64,000 nucleotides of DNA from a virus, in IMG/VR virus record IMGVR_UViG_3300008262_000226, positions 62,001 through 126,000 of that record, one strand, 5' to 3'. This document shows, piece after piece, positions 51,533 through 61,146 of the stretch. How positions within the stretch are numbered: the first letter of the stretch is position 1; every line of letters begins with the position of its first letter. Below the pieces are notes generated by a model, which was not told the origin of the DNA, searched no databases, and was given only the letters and a program-made list of their open reading frames with translations. The position numbers were made by a program, and so were the translations under genes.

Positions 51533-53241
51533 TGCCACAGTTAGCATCTATCACCAACACTCAAAATTATACTATACCACAAGATGTTTATAGTATGCGT
51601 ATACGCATCTATGGAGCAGGAGGTGGTGGAGAATTTATTAATAATAATGTTGCACTAACATCCACTGCTGGAACTTCTGGTGGATCTTCGTCTTTTCTTG
51701 GATTAATTGCTGGTGGGGGAACTGGGGGTGGAATTGGTGGTAAAAATTCTGGTGGAAATGGGGGAGGAACTTCATTTACTTACAATTGGTCTAATTTAGG
51801 AGCTACTATTTCTACAGTTTCTGGTTCTAGTGGTGGAATTAGCACAGGTGGAACTGGTGGAAATATTGCGGGGGTTACAAAAAATGGAGGAAACGGTACA
51901 CCAGGGCAAGTTAGCTATACATCTAATGTATATCATGAATTTAATAATGAGACTAATGTTACTCTTTTTACTAGCAATAGCCCTGATTTGACAGTTTCAA
52001 TTAATAACACTGGATCTCCTGACGGAACTCCATGTGGATTACCTCCTAGTGGAAAAAATTATGGAGTTTATTTTAATGTTCCTTTTGTTGATTCTAGTTA
52101 TAGTGTAAGTGTATTTGGAGTATGTCAGCAAGCAGCTGCGGGTGGAACAGCTGGTGCTCCATATTCTTTGGATGGAATTGGTGCTAAAAGTGCAAATGGA
52201 TTTCAAATATGGTTTACTACGGGAGCTTGTAAAAATACTTACATTAGATGTTTTAGTTTTACTGCTACAGGATTGAAGGTAGGAGCGCGTGGGAGAGGAG
52301 GTGGTGGTGGTGGAGCCCTAGAAACTACTCTTACTAGAGAAATGTTATTGGGATCTGGGGGGACATATTCACCAGGAACTACGCATACTGCTACAGTTGG
52401 GGGTGGTGGATCTAGAGGAGGGAATACTGCATTTGATGGTGCAAGTGGGTTGATTGATTTATATCTTTTGATTATTCCTAGGATTAGTTTAAGTGCTACT
52501 AGAACACAAATTGCAGTTGGGGAATCTACTACATTAAATTGGTCAACCACTGGCGATGCTAGTAGTATTTCTTGGTCATCTGGAGGATTAACGAATGGAA
52601 ATTTAGCTAGTAGCGCAACAGTTTCGCCAACAGTTACTACTACATATACTGCTACCGCGAGTGGATTGGGTGGAACTTCCCCACCAGCAAGTGTTACTAT
52701 AGTAGTTTATCAGAGACCTACGGCTTCAATTACAGTTCCTTCTACTTTATTGTATGGTCAACAGGGAACAATTAGTTACGATACAAATTACGCTAATACT
52801 AGTATCACAATAACGCCAACATATAGTTATGATAATGGCACTGTAACTGGAACCGTAGTTAATATCACTCCAGCTGCTTCTGCTGAAAATGGCTCAGCAG
52901 GAACTCAAGTTGCTGGTAGTTTCACATCATCAATACCCTACAATAATTATGGACCTAGAACAGTTCAATATACTTTAAATGCAGTTGGATCTGGTGGTAA
53001 TACTACAGCACCTGTTACTAATACTACAATTATTATTGACGAAACTCCAGAAAATGTTAATATTCCTGAAACGGAAGATGCGTTTAAAAACCAAGATCCA
53101 GTTTTCTCTCCTGATTATGATGTTACTTCGAGTTATTTGCAAGTATTAGATATTGATATTCCAGTAGAAATTAAAGCTAGTGCCCCAATTAAAGTAGATA
53201 AAAATTTACAAGAAAACTGGCAGGATGTAAGGAGATTATAA
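51532..53241 (+). CDS. glycine-rich, Ig-like adhesin (paralogue A)
   Basis: 569 residues. The N-terminal 320 residues are very rich in Gly with G-G-G-G and G-G-N runs. Next is an Ig-like domain with V-G-E-S-T-T-L-N-W-S-T-T-G-D-A-S, then a beta domain (L-Y-G-Q-Q-G-T-I-S-Y). The C-terminal 65 residues start at E-T-P-E-N-V-N-I-P-E-T and end in W-Q-D-V-R-R-L. This tail is shared with the next two genes. The layout suits a virion adhesin with a common attachment tail and a variable head. Confidence 0.7.
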   Translation: MPQLASITNTQNYTIPQDVYSMRIRIYGAGGGGEFINNNVALTSTAGTSGGSSSFLGLIAGGGTGGGIGGKNSGGNGGGTSFTYNWSNLGATISTVSGSSGGISTGGTGGNIAGVTKNGGNGTPGQVSYTSNVYHEFNNETNVTLFTSNSPDLTVSINNTGSPDGTPCGLPPSGKNYGVYFNVPFVDSSYSVSVFGVCQQAAAGGTAGAPYSLDGIGAKSANGFQIWFTTGACKNTYIRCFSFTATGLKVGARGRGGGGGGALETTLTREMLLGSGGTYSPGTTHTATVGGGGSRGGNTAFDGASGLIDLYLLIIPRISLSATRTQIAVGESTTLNWSTTGDASSISWSSGGLTNGNLASSATVSPTVTTTYTATASGLGGTSPPASVTIVVYQRPTASITVPSTLLYGQQGTISYDTNYANTSITITPTYSYDNGTVTGTVVNITPAASAENGSAGTQVAGSFTSSIPYNNYGPRTVQYTLNAVGSGGNTTAPVTNTTIIIDETPENVNIPETEDAFKNQDPVFSPDYDVTSSYLQVLDIDIPVEIKASAPIKVDKNLQENWQDVRRL

Positions 53242-53242
53242 A

Positions 53243-54415
53243 ATGCCAATATATTCAACTAGTAGAGATGTAGGGTGGAATGCATGTACTCAAGGGCAAA
53301 ATATTGCGTGGTCTTGGAGTGTGCAGAATAGCACTAGTTCTGATAGTTTTATATTTAATCCTGTTGCTATCGCTTTTACTTTAGATGGTCCTTCTAGACC
53401 AAATGCTCCATCTGTAAGTATTTCTGTAAACCCTTCTTCTATTATTAATAATGGATCATCTTCAGCAACATTATCTTGGTCTGCTTCTGGAAACGTAAGT
53501 AGTGTTAGTGTTACTGATGTAAGTAGCCCTGGAACATCAGGAAGCAGAACTGTTCAGCCAACCTCTACTAGAACATATACTATCACTGCAAGCGGTGAAG
53601 GTGGAACAAGTAATGCAAGTACAACTCTTACTGTATATCAACCACCAAATCTTACGTTATCTTTAGACAGATCTTCTATTGCCGCAGGAGAATCTACTAC
53701 ACTTAGATGGTCAACTACTGGAGACGCAAGCACAATTACATGGACTTCTGGTGGTATTACTAATGGCAACTTGAATAGTTTTACTACAGTTTCACCAACA
53801 CAATCACAAACTTATTCTGCAACTGTTTCTGGATTAGGTGGTAGTGATAGTGATAGTATTAGATTAACAGTATATCAAAGACCAACAGTTTCATTGACTG
53901 TTCCAACTACATTAAATTATGGTCAACAGGGTATTATAAGTTATGAGAGTTGTTATAGCAATACATCATTAACAATTACTCCATCTTACAGTTACTCTAA
54001 TTCTTCTGGATCATCAACTGTAACTGGTGATGCTATTGCTCTACCCACACCAAATTCTGCTGAAGAAGGTGTTGGAATAAATTGTGTTAGTGGAACGTTA
54101 AATACTACTATACCTTACACTAGTTCTGGTCCTAGAACAGTTACTTACTCTTTAGCTGCAGTAGGTTCTGGCGGCGATCGAACAATTACTAATAGTGTAA
54201 CAATTAATATCGATGAAACTCCAGAAAATATTAATGTTCCTGAAACAGATGAGTTATATAAACAACAAGAACCAATTTATACACCAAACTACACAATAAC
54301 ATCAAATTATTTAGAAATTGCTGATATTGATATCCCCGTGGAGATAAAATCTAATTTTCCGATTAAAGTGGATAGAAATAGACAAGACAACTGGCAAGAT
54401 TTAAGACAAATATAA
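53243..54415 (+). CDS. Ig-like adhesin without glycine-rich head (paralogue B)
   Basis: 390 residues. It has two Ig-like domains (S-A-T-L-S-W-S-A-S-G and A-A-G-E-S-T-T-L-R-W-S-T-T-G), then the same beta domain (N-Y-G-Q-Q-G-I-I-S-Y) and the shared tail (E-T-P-E-N-I-N-V-P-E-T to W-Q-D-L-R-Q-I). The N-terminal head (about 100 residues) differs from the paralogues. A 99-base stretch is identical to one in the next gene. Starts one base after the upstream stop. Confidence 0.7.
   Translation: MPIYSTSRDVGWNACTQGQNIAWSWSVQNSTSSDSFIFNPVAIAFTLDGPSRPNAPSVSISVNPSSIINNGSSSATLSWSASGNVSSVSVTDVSSPGTSGSRTVQPTSTRTYTITASGEGGTSNASTTLTVYQPPNLTLSLDRSSIAAGESTTLRWSTTGDASTITWTSGGITNGNLNSFTTVSPTQSQTYSATVSGLGGSDSDSIRLTVYQRPTVSLTVPTTLNYGQQGIISYESCYSNTSLTITPSYSYSNSSGSSTVTGDAIALPTPNSAEEGVGINCVSGTLNTTIPYTSSGPRTVTYSLAAVGSGGDRTITNSVTINIDETPENINVPETDELYKQQEPIYTPNYTITSNYLEIADIDIPVEIKSNFPIKVDRNRQDNWQDLRQI
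53681..53779 (+). repeat. 99-base direct repeat, first copy
   Basis: These 99 bases, coding for part of an Ig-like domain, are identical to 55413-55511. A second shared block of roughly 67 bases occurs shortly after each copy. Flanking sequence is more diverged. Confidence 0.85.
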
Positions 54416-54416
54416 G

Positions 54417-56141
54417 ATGGCAACATACACAACAAATCAAACCGTAACAATACCAGCAAACGCAGCAAATGTTAGAGTTCAAGTTGCTGGAGCTCGCGGT
54501 GGTAATGGTGGAAATGACGGAAATCCTGGAGGAACTGGTGGTAATGGTAGAAGAGGAACTTTTTATCTATCCGATTTTACTGCTAGAACATTAACATTAA
54601 ATATTGGTCAATCTGGTGGTAACGGATTTGGGTGTGTTTCTAATAGTGGATCTGGTGGTGGAGGATCTGGAGTTGCTAGTGGTGGTAATGGTGGTCTTAC
54701 TGGTCCTCAAGGATGCTCTGGTGGTGGTGGCGGCGGCGGCGGTGCTACTGGAGTATATGATTCTGTTGCTAGTGGTTGGATAATTGTCGCGGCTGGGGGT
54801 GGCGGAGCGGGTGGAGCTAGTTATCCTGATAGTTTTTTACGTGGTGGTGATGGTGGTTTTGGATTGGGTTTCCTTACTGGTGATGTAAATAGCATATCTA
54901 GAGGTGGTAATGGATCATCGCAAGGATTTGATGGGGGAGGTGGAGGTGGTGGTGGTGGTGGATGCCCAGGAGGCGGCGGTGGTAGAGAAGGAGCTGATGA
55001 TAGAGCAGGTAGATATCCATCTGGAGGTGGTAGTGGAGGTGCCAGTTCATATAATTCTAGTTATGCTACTTTGAGTGGATCTGGCGATACTCATAATGGA
55101 AGTGGTTATGTAGATATTACTTACGATTTAATTAGCCCTAGTGCCACTAGTTTTACTGCTACTCCTTCTTCAATTATACGAGGTCAATCTACTAGATTGG
55201 AGTGGACTACAACTAATACAGTTAGTGCATCAATTAATAATGGCGTTGGTAATGTAACGGTTCCTAATAGTTTTGTTGATGTGTATCCCACTCAAACTAC
55301 AACATATGTTCTTAATTTAGTTGGATATGGTAATGCAACTGGATCTGCTCAAGTTACGATTACTGTATATCAACCACCTATTTTAACTTTCACATTAGAT
55401 AGAAATCCAATAGCCGCAGGAGAATCTACTACACTTAGATGGTCAACTACTGGAGACGCAAGCACAATTACATGGACTTCTGGTGGTATTACTAATGGCA
55501 ACTTGAATAGTAATGCCATAGTTTCTCCTTCAGAAAGCACAACATATTCAGCAGTTGTTTCTGGATTGGGTGGTAGTGATAGTGATAGTATTAGATTAAC
55601 AGTATATCAAAGACCAACAGTTTCATTGACTGTTCCTGCAAGTATAAATTATGGTCAACAAGGAACAATATCTTATAGTAGTTCATATTCTAATACGAGT
55701 TTAATATTGCAACCTGTTTATACTTACGGAAGAGGAGTTGGAACAATTAACGGAACTGCAATAACTTTAACAAAACCAACTTCTGCTGAAAGTGGTGTTG
55801 GTATAACTACTGTTAATGGAACAATAACAACAGAAATACCATATAATACTACTGGTCCTTTTTCTGTTTCTTATACTCTTACTGGTGTTGGTGGTGGTGG
55901 AGAAGCTTCCACTACTTCAGAAATACAAATTATAGTGGATGAAACACCCGAAAATATTAATCTACCAGAAACTGAAAATGTTTATAAATTGCAAGAACCA
56001 ATTAATACACCAGATTATACTGTAACATCAAATTATCTTGCAGTTGATGGTGTTGACATTCCAGTTGAAGTAAGATCAAATAGACCTATTAAGGTAGATA
56101 GAAATCAGCAACAGGATTGGCAAGATATAAGACAACTATAA
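54417..56141 (+). CDS. glycine-rich, Ig-like adhesin (paralogue C)
   Basis: 574 residues. The first 240 residues are strongly glycine-rich, with runs of up to nine Gly (G-G-G-G-G-G-G-G-G-C-P). Such runs could form a polyglycine II bundle like the tip protein gp38 of T-even phages. Two Ig-like segments follow, then the Y-G-Q-Q-G-T-I-S-Y beta domain, and the shared tail E-T-P-E-N-I-N-L-P-E-T to W-Q-D-I-R-Q-L. A receptor-binding role is inferred. The stop overlaps a late box. Confidence 0.7.
   Translation: MATYTTNQTVTIPANAANVRVQVAGARGGNGGNDGNPGGTGGNGRRGTFYLSDFTARTLTLNIGQSGGNGFGCVSNSGSGGGGSGVASGGNGGLTGPQGCSGGGGGGGGATGVYDSVASGWIIVAAGGGGAGGASYPDSFLRGGDGGFGLGFLTGDVNSISRGGNGSSQGFDGGGGGGGGGGCPGGGGGREGADDRAGRYPSGGGSGGASSYNSSYATLSGSGDTHNGSGYVDITYDLISPSATSFTATPSSIIRGQSTRLEWTTTNTVSASINNGVGNVTVPNSFVDVYPTQTTTYVLNLVGYGNATGSAQVTITVYQPPILTFTLDRNPIAAGESTTLRWSTTGDASTITWTSGGITNGNLNSNAIVSPSESTTYSAVVSGLGGSDSDSIRLTVYQRPTVSLTVPASINYGQQGTISYSSSYSNTSLILQPVYTYGRGVGTINGTAITLTKPTSAESGVGITTVNGTITTEIPYNTTGPFSVSYTLTGVGGGGEASTTSEIQIIVDETPENINLPETENVYKLQEPINTPDYTVTSNYLAVDGVDIPVEVRSNRPIKVDRNQQQDWQDIRQL
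55413..55511 (+). repeat. 99-base direct repeat, second copy
   Basis: Identical to 53681-53779 over 99 bases, in the matching domain of the neighbouring paralogue. The identity at silent sites implies recent duplication or gene conversion. Confidence 0.85.
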
Positions 56142-56144
56142 ATA
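56137..56144 (+). promoter_or_regulatory. T4-type late promoter box
   Basis: An exact TATAAATA overlapping the end of paralogue C, 32 bases before the start at 56176. It would drive the large collar-domain fibre and maybe the oxygenase genes. Confidence 0.75.
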
Positions 56145-56175
56145 ACATGGGAACTCATAACTAGACTGAACGAGG

Positions 56176-59100
56176 ATGCCATATCAATATTCTACAACAC
56201 CGCTATACGTTGCTGAGGGTGATATTCTTCAGTTTAGATATCAAGCACCTCCTTTTTGGGATTATACCGAAACAATTACTATTCAGATTGGTGGATTAAC
56301 AACATACTGGTATGTTACTACAGTTCCAGAAGATTTTAGACCAGATCCTTTTCCTTTAAATGAAGTTAATGATGCTTTGTTGGATACATATTATTATTTT
56401 GATCCAGTAGTATTCCAAGCAACAACTGGCAATTCAAATACTGTAACTGGATTAACTCCAACAACACAAGCTTCTGTTAGTTTGACTTCTAATTTTATCG
56501 GAACCGTTACTGATTATTCTTTGAGAATAAATGATGGAGCATGGTTTATTCCAGGATCTTCGACAACTGTTCAAAATGGAGATAAAATTGCTTTACGATT
56601 AAAATCTGGTGCTGGGAACCAAGAACTTAGAGAATTAGTTCTTGGTATTGGAACTGGGTATGAAACGTGGAGAGTAACTACTATAGCTATACCAAGAAAT
56701 GAACCTATTCCATTTCCAAATTTTACAGATCTTACTGCTCAGTCATTAAACAAAGTAATTTATAGTAATGTTCTTCGTATTCAGGGATTGTTGAGACCAG
56801 CTGCTGTTCAAGTAGATAACGGCGCTTCATTTGCAATATCTAGCACAAATACAACAACTACAAATGCAGATGGATTTGATGTATTAGATGGAGTAACGTT
56901 TGGAACTACAGGAACAATTTCAAACGGTCAATATTTGCAACTTAGAATGACCAGCCCAAGCACAGAGTTTACTTCTAAAACTACTGTTTTGGGGATTGGT
57001 GATATCACTAGTGGTTCTGATTGGGTTATCACAACAGGTCAAAGCTTATCAACTACTCCAACTAGTTTTACATTTCCTGATATTAGTGGAGCAATTGAAA
57101 ATTTCCTTCAACCATCTGCTGCTAGACCTGTTGGGGGAATAACTGGATTGGGAACTGGAATTAGTGTTCCTGTGGAATTAGTTTCAACTACTGCTTCTGA
57201 GGTTAAAGTTAAAATTAATAATTCTTCGATTGGTGTATTTCCTGCTACCGTTTCAAACGGAGACACAATAACTTTATATGCTAGATCTTCTTCTACTTTT
57301 GGGGCAAGTGTTGAGGTTAATGTGAAAGTTGGTGGAACTACGATTCCTACATGGAGAGTTCAAACAAATACAGGACCAGACACAACAGCAGATTTTACTC
57401 CACCAACAAATAAAACAAACCAAGTTCCAGGAACTTATGTATCTAGTTCGGTAGTTAGCATTACTGGAATTAATAGGTCAATAACAATTAGTGCTACAAA
57501 TAATGCATTAATTTCAATCGATTATGATACTGCAGTTGCTGGACCCAGAACATTTGATCCTACTGTAAATACTTCATTTTATTTGGTGTTACAATCTTCT
57601 TCTTCATTAAATACTACTGTTTCTACGAGTGTGACAGTAGGAACAGGAACTACAAATAATCCATTTACGTGGTCAGTTGGAACTTATGCAGTTGCACCTC
57701 CAGCACCTAGTTACGTTGGATCTTGGTATAGCAAAAAGAATGAGAAAGTAATTAGAAATGGATCAGGAACAATCACTTCTATCCAGAAAACAAAATATGA
57801 TGGATATTCAGTGGGAACTATTTTACCAATCTTGAAAGAAAGCACAGCTGCTGGTTATGGAACTTTAACCGCTGGAAGTCTTACTGCTAGATTCCCAGGA
57901 TATTTACTTTGTGATGGATCTTCGTATAATGTAGCAGATTATCCAGTATTGTGGGAAGTAATTGGTAATACATATGGTGGAACTGGATCATATAATACTA
58001 CAACAAAAGCATATAGTGGAACATTCAATGTTCCTGATTATAGAAATGTTAGAATGTGTGGAACTGGATTGATAGATGGTAACAAAGGATCTTCGGCATT
58101 CTTGCCAGTTGATGGTGGTAGTGTCTTTAGTGTTGGATCAACGGGGGGATTTTGGTTTGTTGATAGTGTTGGTGTTGCTGGTCCTCTTCCATACGAACAA
58201 GTCGAAGCATCTTCAAACACTGCTACTACAGGAACTACCAGCCCATTCTTTACTTTGGGAACAGTAAAAACTACTGGTGCTAACTTAGTTACAGCAGAAG
58301 TAAGTTTTACTACAATAGGAACTATTACTGCTCAGGTCGGACCAGTTTCTAGTGTCACTACTTCTGCTCCTTCGCATAGTCATACATATCTCAGTGCTGT
58401 GGTTGATGGTGATAGAGGAGATCCACTAATTCCTTGGGGAGCTAGAGCATTATTTGGAACTACTGCTGGTCCCATTGATACTGGAAATGATTACGCGGGA
58501 GAATTTCCAGATGAATCTGAAGCAACCAATGCTCCTGGTGTTTGGCGACAGTTCCTCACTGGAAGATTTCCAAATTTGGCAGCTGAATTGACTGCTGCTG
58601 GAACTTCTATTGGTGAATTGACAGGTCAGTTGACACGAGAAGGTGACACAAGAATTCAATACGAAAATCTATGGCCCAGTAATCTCACTGGATTAGATAC
58701 AAGCAAATTAATTACTCTGAATACTACTGGAAATCGTGAAGTTGCTGGTGTTATTGATACAAATGCGACGACTTTTAGAATAGATGATTTTGTTTCTACA
58801 TCTGGTTCGACGGAAACACACTCTCATTATATTACAACATCCATAGTTACCAATCCATTAACTGATTATTCTTATGGAAATTCTTCTGGTTCTGGAACCA
58901 AGAATGGTTTGGGTGATGCTGCAAATACTTTAAGTATTTCTTTCAATGCATCTGAAACAGGAATAGGCGTTAATGAAGGAACTTTTACAATGAATTCTAC
59001 CATAAAAAATCCAGTTCCAGAAGTTGCTTTATCTCCAAATAGAACAGTTCCTATTTTAGCACCATTCCACAAAGTTAGATATATAATTAAAGCATACTGA
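56176..59100 (+). CDS. large fibre protein with tail collar domain
   Basis: 974 residues. The first 540 residues hold several repeats of a beta domain with T-W-R-V-x-T and N-G-D-x-I-x-L-x patterns. Near residues 545-630 is a tail collar domain (G-T-I-L-P-I-L-K, then F-P-G-Y-L-L-C-D-G-S-S and F-N-V-P-D-Y-R-N-V). The C-terminal 300 residues contain S-H-S-H-T and end in R-Y-I-I-K-A-Y. Probably a distal fibre. It stands between the adhesins and the oxygenases. Confidence 0.75.
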   Translation: MPYQYSTTPLYVAEGDILQFRYQAPPFWDYTETITIQIGGLTTYWYVTTVPEDFRPDPFPLNEVNDALLDTYYYFDPVVFQATTGNSNTVTGLTPTTQASVSLTSNFIGTVTDYSLRINDGAWFIPGSSTTVQNGDKIALRLKSGAGNQELRELVLGIGTGYETWRVTTIAIPRNEPIPFPNFTDLTAQSLNKVIYSNVLRIQGLLRPAAVQVDNGASFAISSTNTTTTNADGFDVLDGVTFGTTGTISNGQYLQLRMTSPSTEFTSKTTVLGIGDITSGSDWVITTGQSLSTTPTSFTFPDISGAIENFLQPSAARPVGGITGLGTGISVPVELVSTTASEVKVKINNSSIGVFPATVSNGDTITLYARSSSTFGASVEVNVKVGGTTIPTWRVQTNTGPDTTADFTPPTNKTNQVPGTYVSSSVVSITGINRSITISATNNALISIDYDTAVAGPRTFDPTVNTSFYLVLQSSSSLNTTVSTSVTVGTGTTNNPFTWSVGTYAVAPPAPSYVGSWYSKKNEKVIRNGSGTITSIQKTKYDGYSVGTILPILKESTAAGYGTLTAGSLTARFPGYLLCDGSSYNVADYPVLWEVIGNTYGGTGSYNTTTKAYSGTFNVPDYRNVRMCGTGLIDGNKGSSAFLPVDGGSVFSVGSTGGFWFVDSVGVAGPLPYEQVEASSNTATTGTTSPFFTLGTVKTTGANLVTAEVSFTTIGTITAQVGPVSSVTTSAPSHSHTYLSAVVDGDRGDPLIPWGARALFGTTAGPIDTGNDYAGEFPDESEATNAPGVWRQFLTGRFPNLAAELTAAGTSIGELTGQLTREGDTRIQYENLWPSNLTGLDTSKLITLNTTGNREVAGVIDTNATTFRIDDFVSTSGSTETHSHYITTSIVTNPLTDYSYGNSSGSGTKNGLGDAANTLSISFNASETGIGVNEGTFTMNSTIKNPVPEVALSPNRTVPILAPFHKVRYIIKAY

Positions 59101-59107
59101 TTAATTT

Positions 59108-59767
59108 ATGACAATACAACCATATAGACCACTTGAGTTGATGCGAAATGATGCATTTACTAAATCTTCCTTTGATGATTTCATTGGAGTGTGGGAAGAT
59201 TTTGTTCCGACATCATTTTGTGAAGAACTTATTCAGTATTTCGAAGATACGAGATCTTTGAATAGTAGTATTGCTCCAGGTGATTTGGAATCTGACTATC
59301 AAGAATTTGTTAGAGGTGAAGATCAGTATCAAGGAGCATTACATAGGAAAGATGTTTCTATGTTATTGAACTACCATCAACAAGAATTGTCTTATAAAGT
59401 GCATCAATTTTTAACATCTTGTGTATTGCATTACATTGTTGAGTATGATCAACTTAGGAAAGTTCCTATGTTTTCCACTGATATAAAATTTCAAAAAACT
59501 TCCCCTGGCGGCGGGTATCATTTATGGCACTATGAAAATTCTGCAGCATCACATGCTCAGAGAGAATTAACATGGATGATTTATTTAAATGATATTCCAG
59601 ATGGAGAAGGAGAGACAGAATTTTTATATCAAAGAAGAAGAATTAAACCAAAGCAAGGAACTGTTGTTATATGGCCTGCTGGTATGACTCATGTTCATAA
59701 AGGAAATACAGTTCTAACAACAGATAAATACATATTAACAGGATGGTATATTAAATCAGGAAAATAA
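59108..59767 (+). CDS. 2OG-Fe(II) oxygenase A
   Basis: 219 residues. The iron site is His141-x-Glu143 (W-H-Y-E-N, Glu in place of the usual Asp) and His195 (M-T-H-V-H-K-G-N), with Lys207 as a possible 2-oxoglutarate anchor (D-K-Y-I-L-T-G-W). E-T-E-F-L-Y-Q before it is typical of prolyl-4-hydroxylase relatives. The substrate is unknown. It lies directly after a fibre gene, and the proline- and lysine-bearing structural proteins nearby are possible targets. The other two oxygenases here are only distantly like it. Confidence 0.85.
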   Translation: MTIQPYRPLELMRNDAFTKSSFDDFIGVWEDFVPTSFCEELIQYFEDTRSLNSSIAPGDLESDYQEFVRGEDQYQGALHRKDVSMLLNYHQQELSYKVHQFLTSCVLHYIVEYDQLRKVPMFSTDIKFQKTSPGGGYHLWHYENSAASHAQRELTWMIYLNDIPDGEGETEFLYQRRRIKPKQGTVVIWPAGMTHVHKGNTVLTTDKYILTGWYIKSGK

Positions 59768-59770
59768 ATC

Positions 59771-60670
59771 ATGCCATATCAACCAATTTTTAGAACAGCT
59801 ATAGTTGAGGCTGATTTCTTAAATAAAATTCTGATTACAACACCAACATTTGTTGAGGCGGGAGAAAAGATTCCTCTCAATAGAGTAAATATATCAGAAG
59901 AAATTTGTGAAAGATTTTTAAATGAACAAGTAGATTCATATTGGCACTCTGAAAAAGATAAATTAGAATATTTTGTTGCATATAATGATGGAACTTACTA
60001 TTGTCAAAGAAAAAGAGTAAGGTATGATTTCGAAACAAAAACAAATTATTGGTCAACATATAATTTTAATGGAGCCTCTAAAGATCAAATAGAAGCATTA
60101 ACAAATAAAATTCTTGATCTTACCGCTGCTCTTAGGGAATATAAAATTGCTGAGTATGAGGGTGTTCTTGAAAAGATTGATCAAGAGTTTATTTTCTTTG
60201 ATCAAAGATGGTTGAAGAAATTCAGAGAAAAACAAATGATGTTATCTGCTTCTGATTGGAGAGTTCTTCCTGATGTTGAGGATTCATATCCAGGCGAAAA
60301 GGATATGTGGATAAAGTGGCGTTCTACGATGAGATCGGAGACTGTAAAGAAACCTCAGGAATTTGAAACGAATTTAGAATTTTTAAAATATTTGTATGAC
60401 CATAAGTGGCCAATAGATCCAAAAAGATATAAAGAAAAATATCCAGATTCTGATGTTGAATACCTTTCTACTGAAGATCAATGGGTTAGTTATGATAGTG
60501 AAGCATCTACTGATTTTGTTGATTCTAGACTTGTCAATATTCTCAGTTCCAGTGGTGTTTATAGAGAAAAAATTGTTGATATTAAACGATCTGTATTCGA
60601 ACTTATTAAAGATCTTAGACTGGAAGACTTCACAGAAATTAATTACGATCAATATAATATTATAGAATGA
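59771..60670 (+). CDS. tail-assembly-chaperone-like protein
   Basis: 299 residues. The segment A-S-D-W-R-V-L-P-D-V-E-D near residue 160, with W-I-K-W-R-S-T-M-R and then W-P-I-D-P, resembles the phage tail-assembly chaperone pattern (x-S-D-W-x-x-x-P-D, W-x-x-Y-R, W-P). The N-terminal half is charged and helical with a Tyr-rich middle. In other phages such domains help fold or join fibres. Its place among fibre and oxygenase genes fits. It overlaps the next gene by four bases. Confidence 0.6.
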   Translation: MPYQPIFRTAIVEADFLNKILITTPTFVEAGEKIPLNRVNISEEICERFLNEQVDSYWHSEKDKLEYFVAYNDGTYYCQRKRVRYDFETKTNYWSTYNFNGASKDQIEALTNKILDLTAALREYKIAEYEGVLEKIDQEFIFFDQRWLKKFREKQMMLSASDWRVLPDVEDSYPGEKDMWIKWRSTMRSETVKKPQEFETNLEFLKYLYDHKWPIDPKRYKEKYPDSDVEYLSTEDQWVSYDSEASTDFVDSRLVNILSSSGVYREKIVDIKRSVFELIKDLRLEDFTEINYDQYNIIE

Positions 60671-61146
60671 TACATGAAATTGATTTACTAAATGATGATC
60701 AACTTCAATATATTAATGATTATTTTAACTATCTGACATTTAAAGATGGAAAAATTAGCAATCCTGGTATTTTGAAAGTATGTGAAACTGTTTTTGATGG
60801 TCCAGGTATTGCAGAACTTAATGATTATTGTCAGCAAATTATTTTAAATACAAATTTACCATTTTTGGTATCTAGAATATCACAAATTTATTTTGTAAAA
60901 TATAGCGTTGGTGGTCAATATAAAGATCACTATGATTCTAATCCTTGTGGTGGAGTTAGACCAGATTACAGTATGACTTGTTTTTTGAGTGATGATTATG
61001 ATGGTGGTGAATTAGTTATAGAAAATGAAAAATCTGTAAAATTGAAAAGGGGCAAAGCAGTAGTATATCCAGGCAATTTACTTCATAGAGTAAATAAAGT
61101 AATGTCTGGAAGACGAGATGTTTTTATATGTTGGATTGAAATATGA
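60667..61146 (+). CDS. 2OG-Fe(II) oxygenase B (PiuC-like)
   Basis: 159 residues. Iron ligands are His88-x-Asp90 (K-D-H-Y-D-S-N) and His140 (N-L-L-H-R-V), and Arg150 (G-R-R-D-V-F) binds 2-oxoglutarate. Small size and P-G-N-L-L-H-x-V match PKHD-type hydroxylases. The four-base overlaps with both neighbours suggest coordinated translation. Substrate unknown. Confidence 0.88.
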   Translation: MIHEIDLLNDDQLQYINDYFNYLTFKDGKISNPGILKVCETVFDGPGIAELNDYCQQIILNTNLPFLVSRISQIYFVKYSVGGQYKDHYDSNPCGGVRPDYSMTCFLSDDYDGGELVIENEKSVKLKRGKAVVYPGNLLHRVNKVMSGRRDVFICWIEI

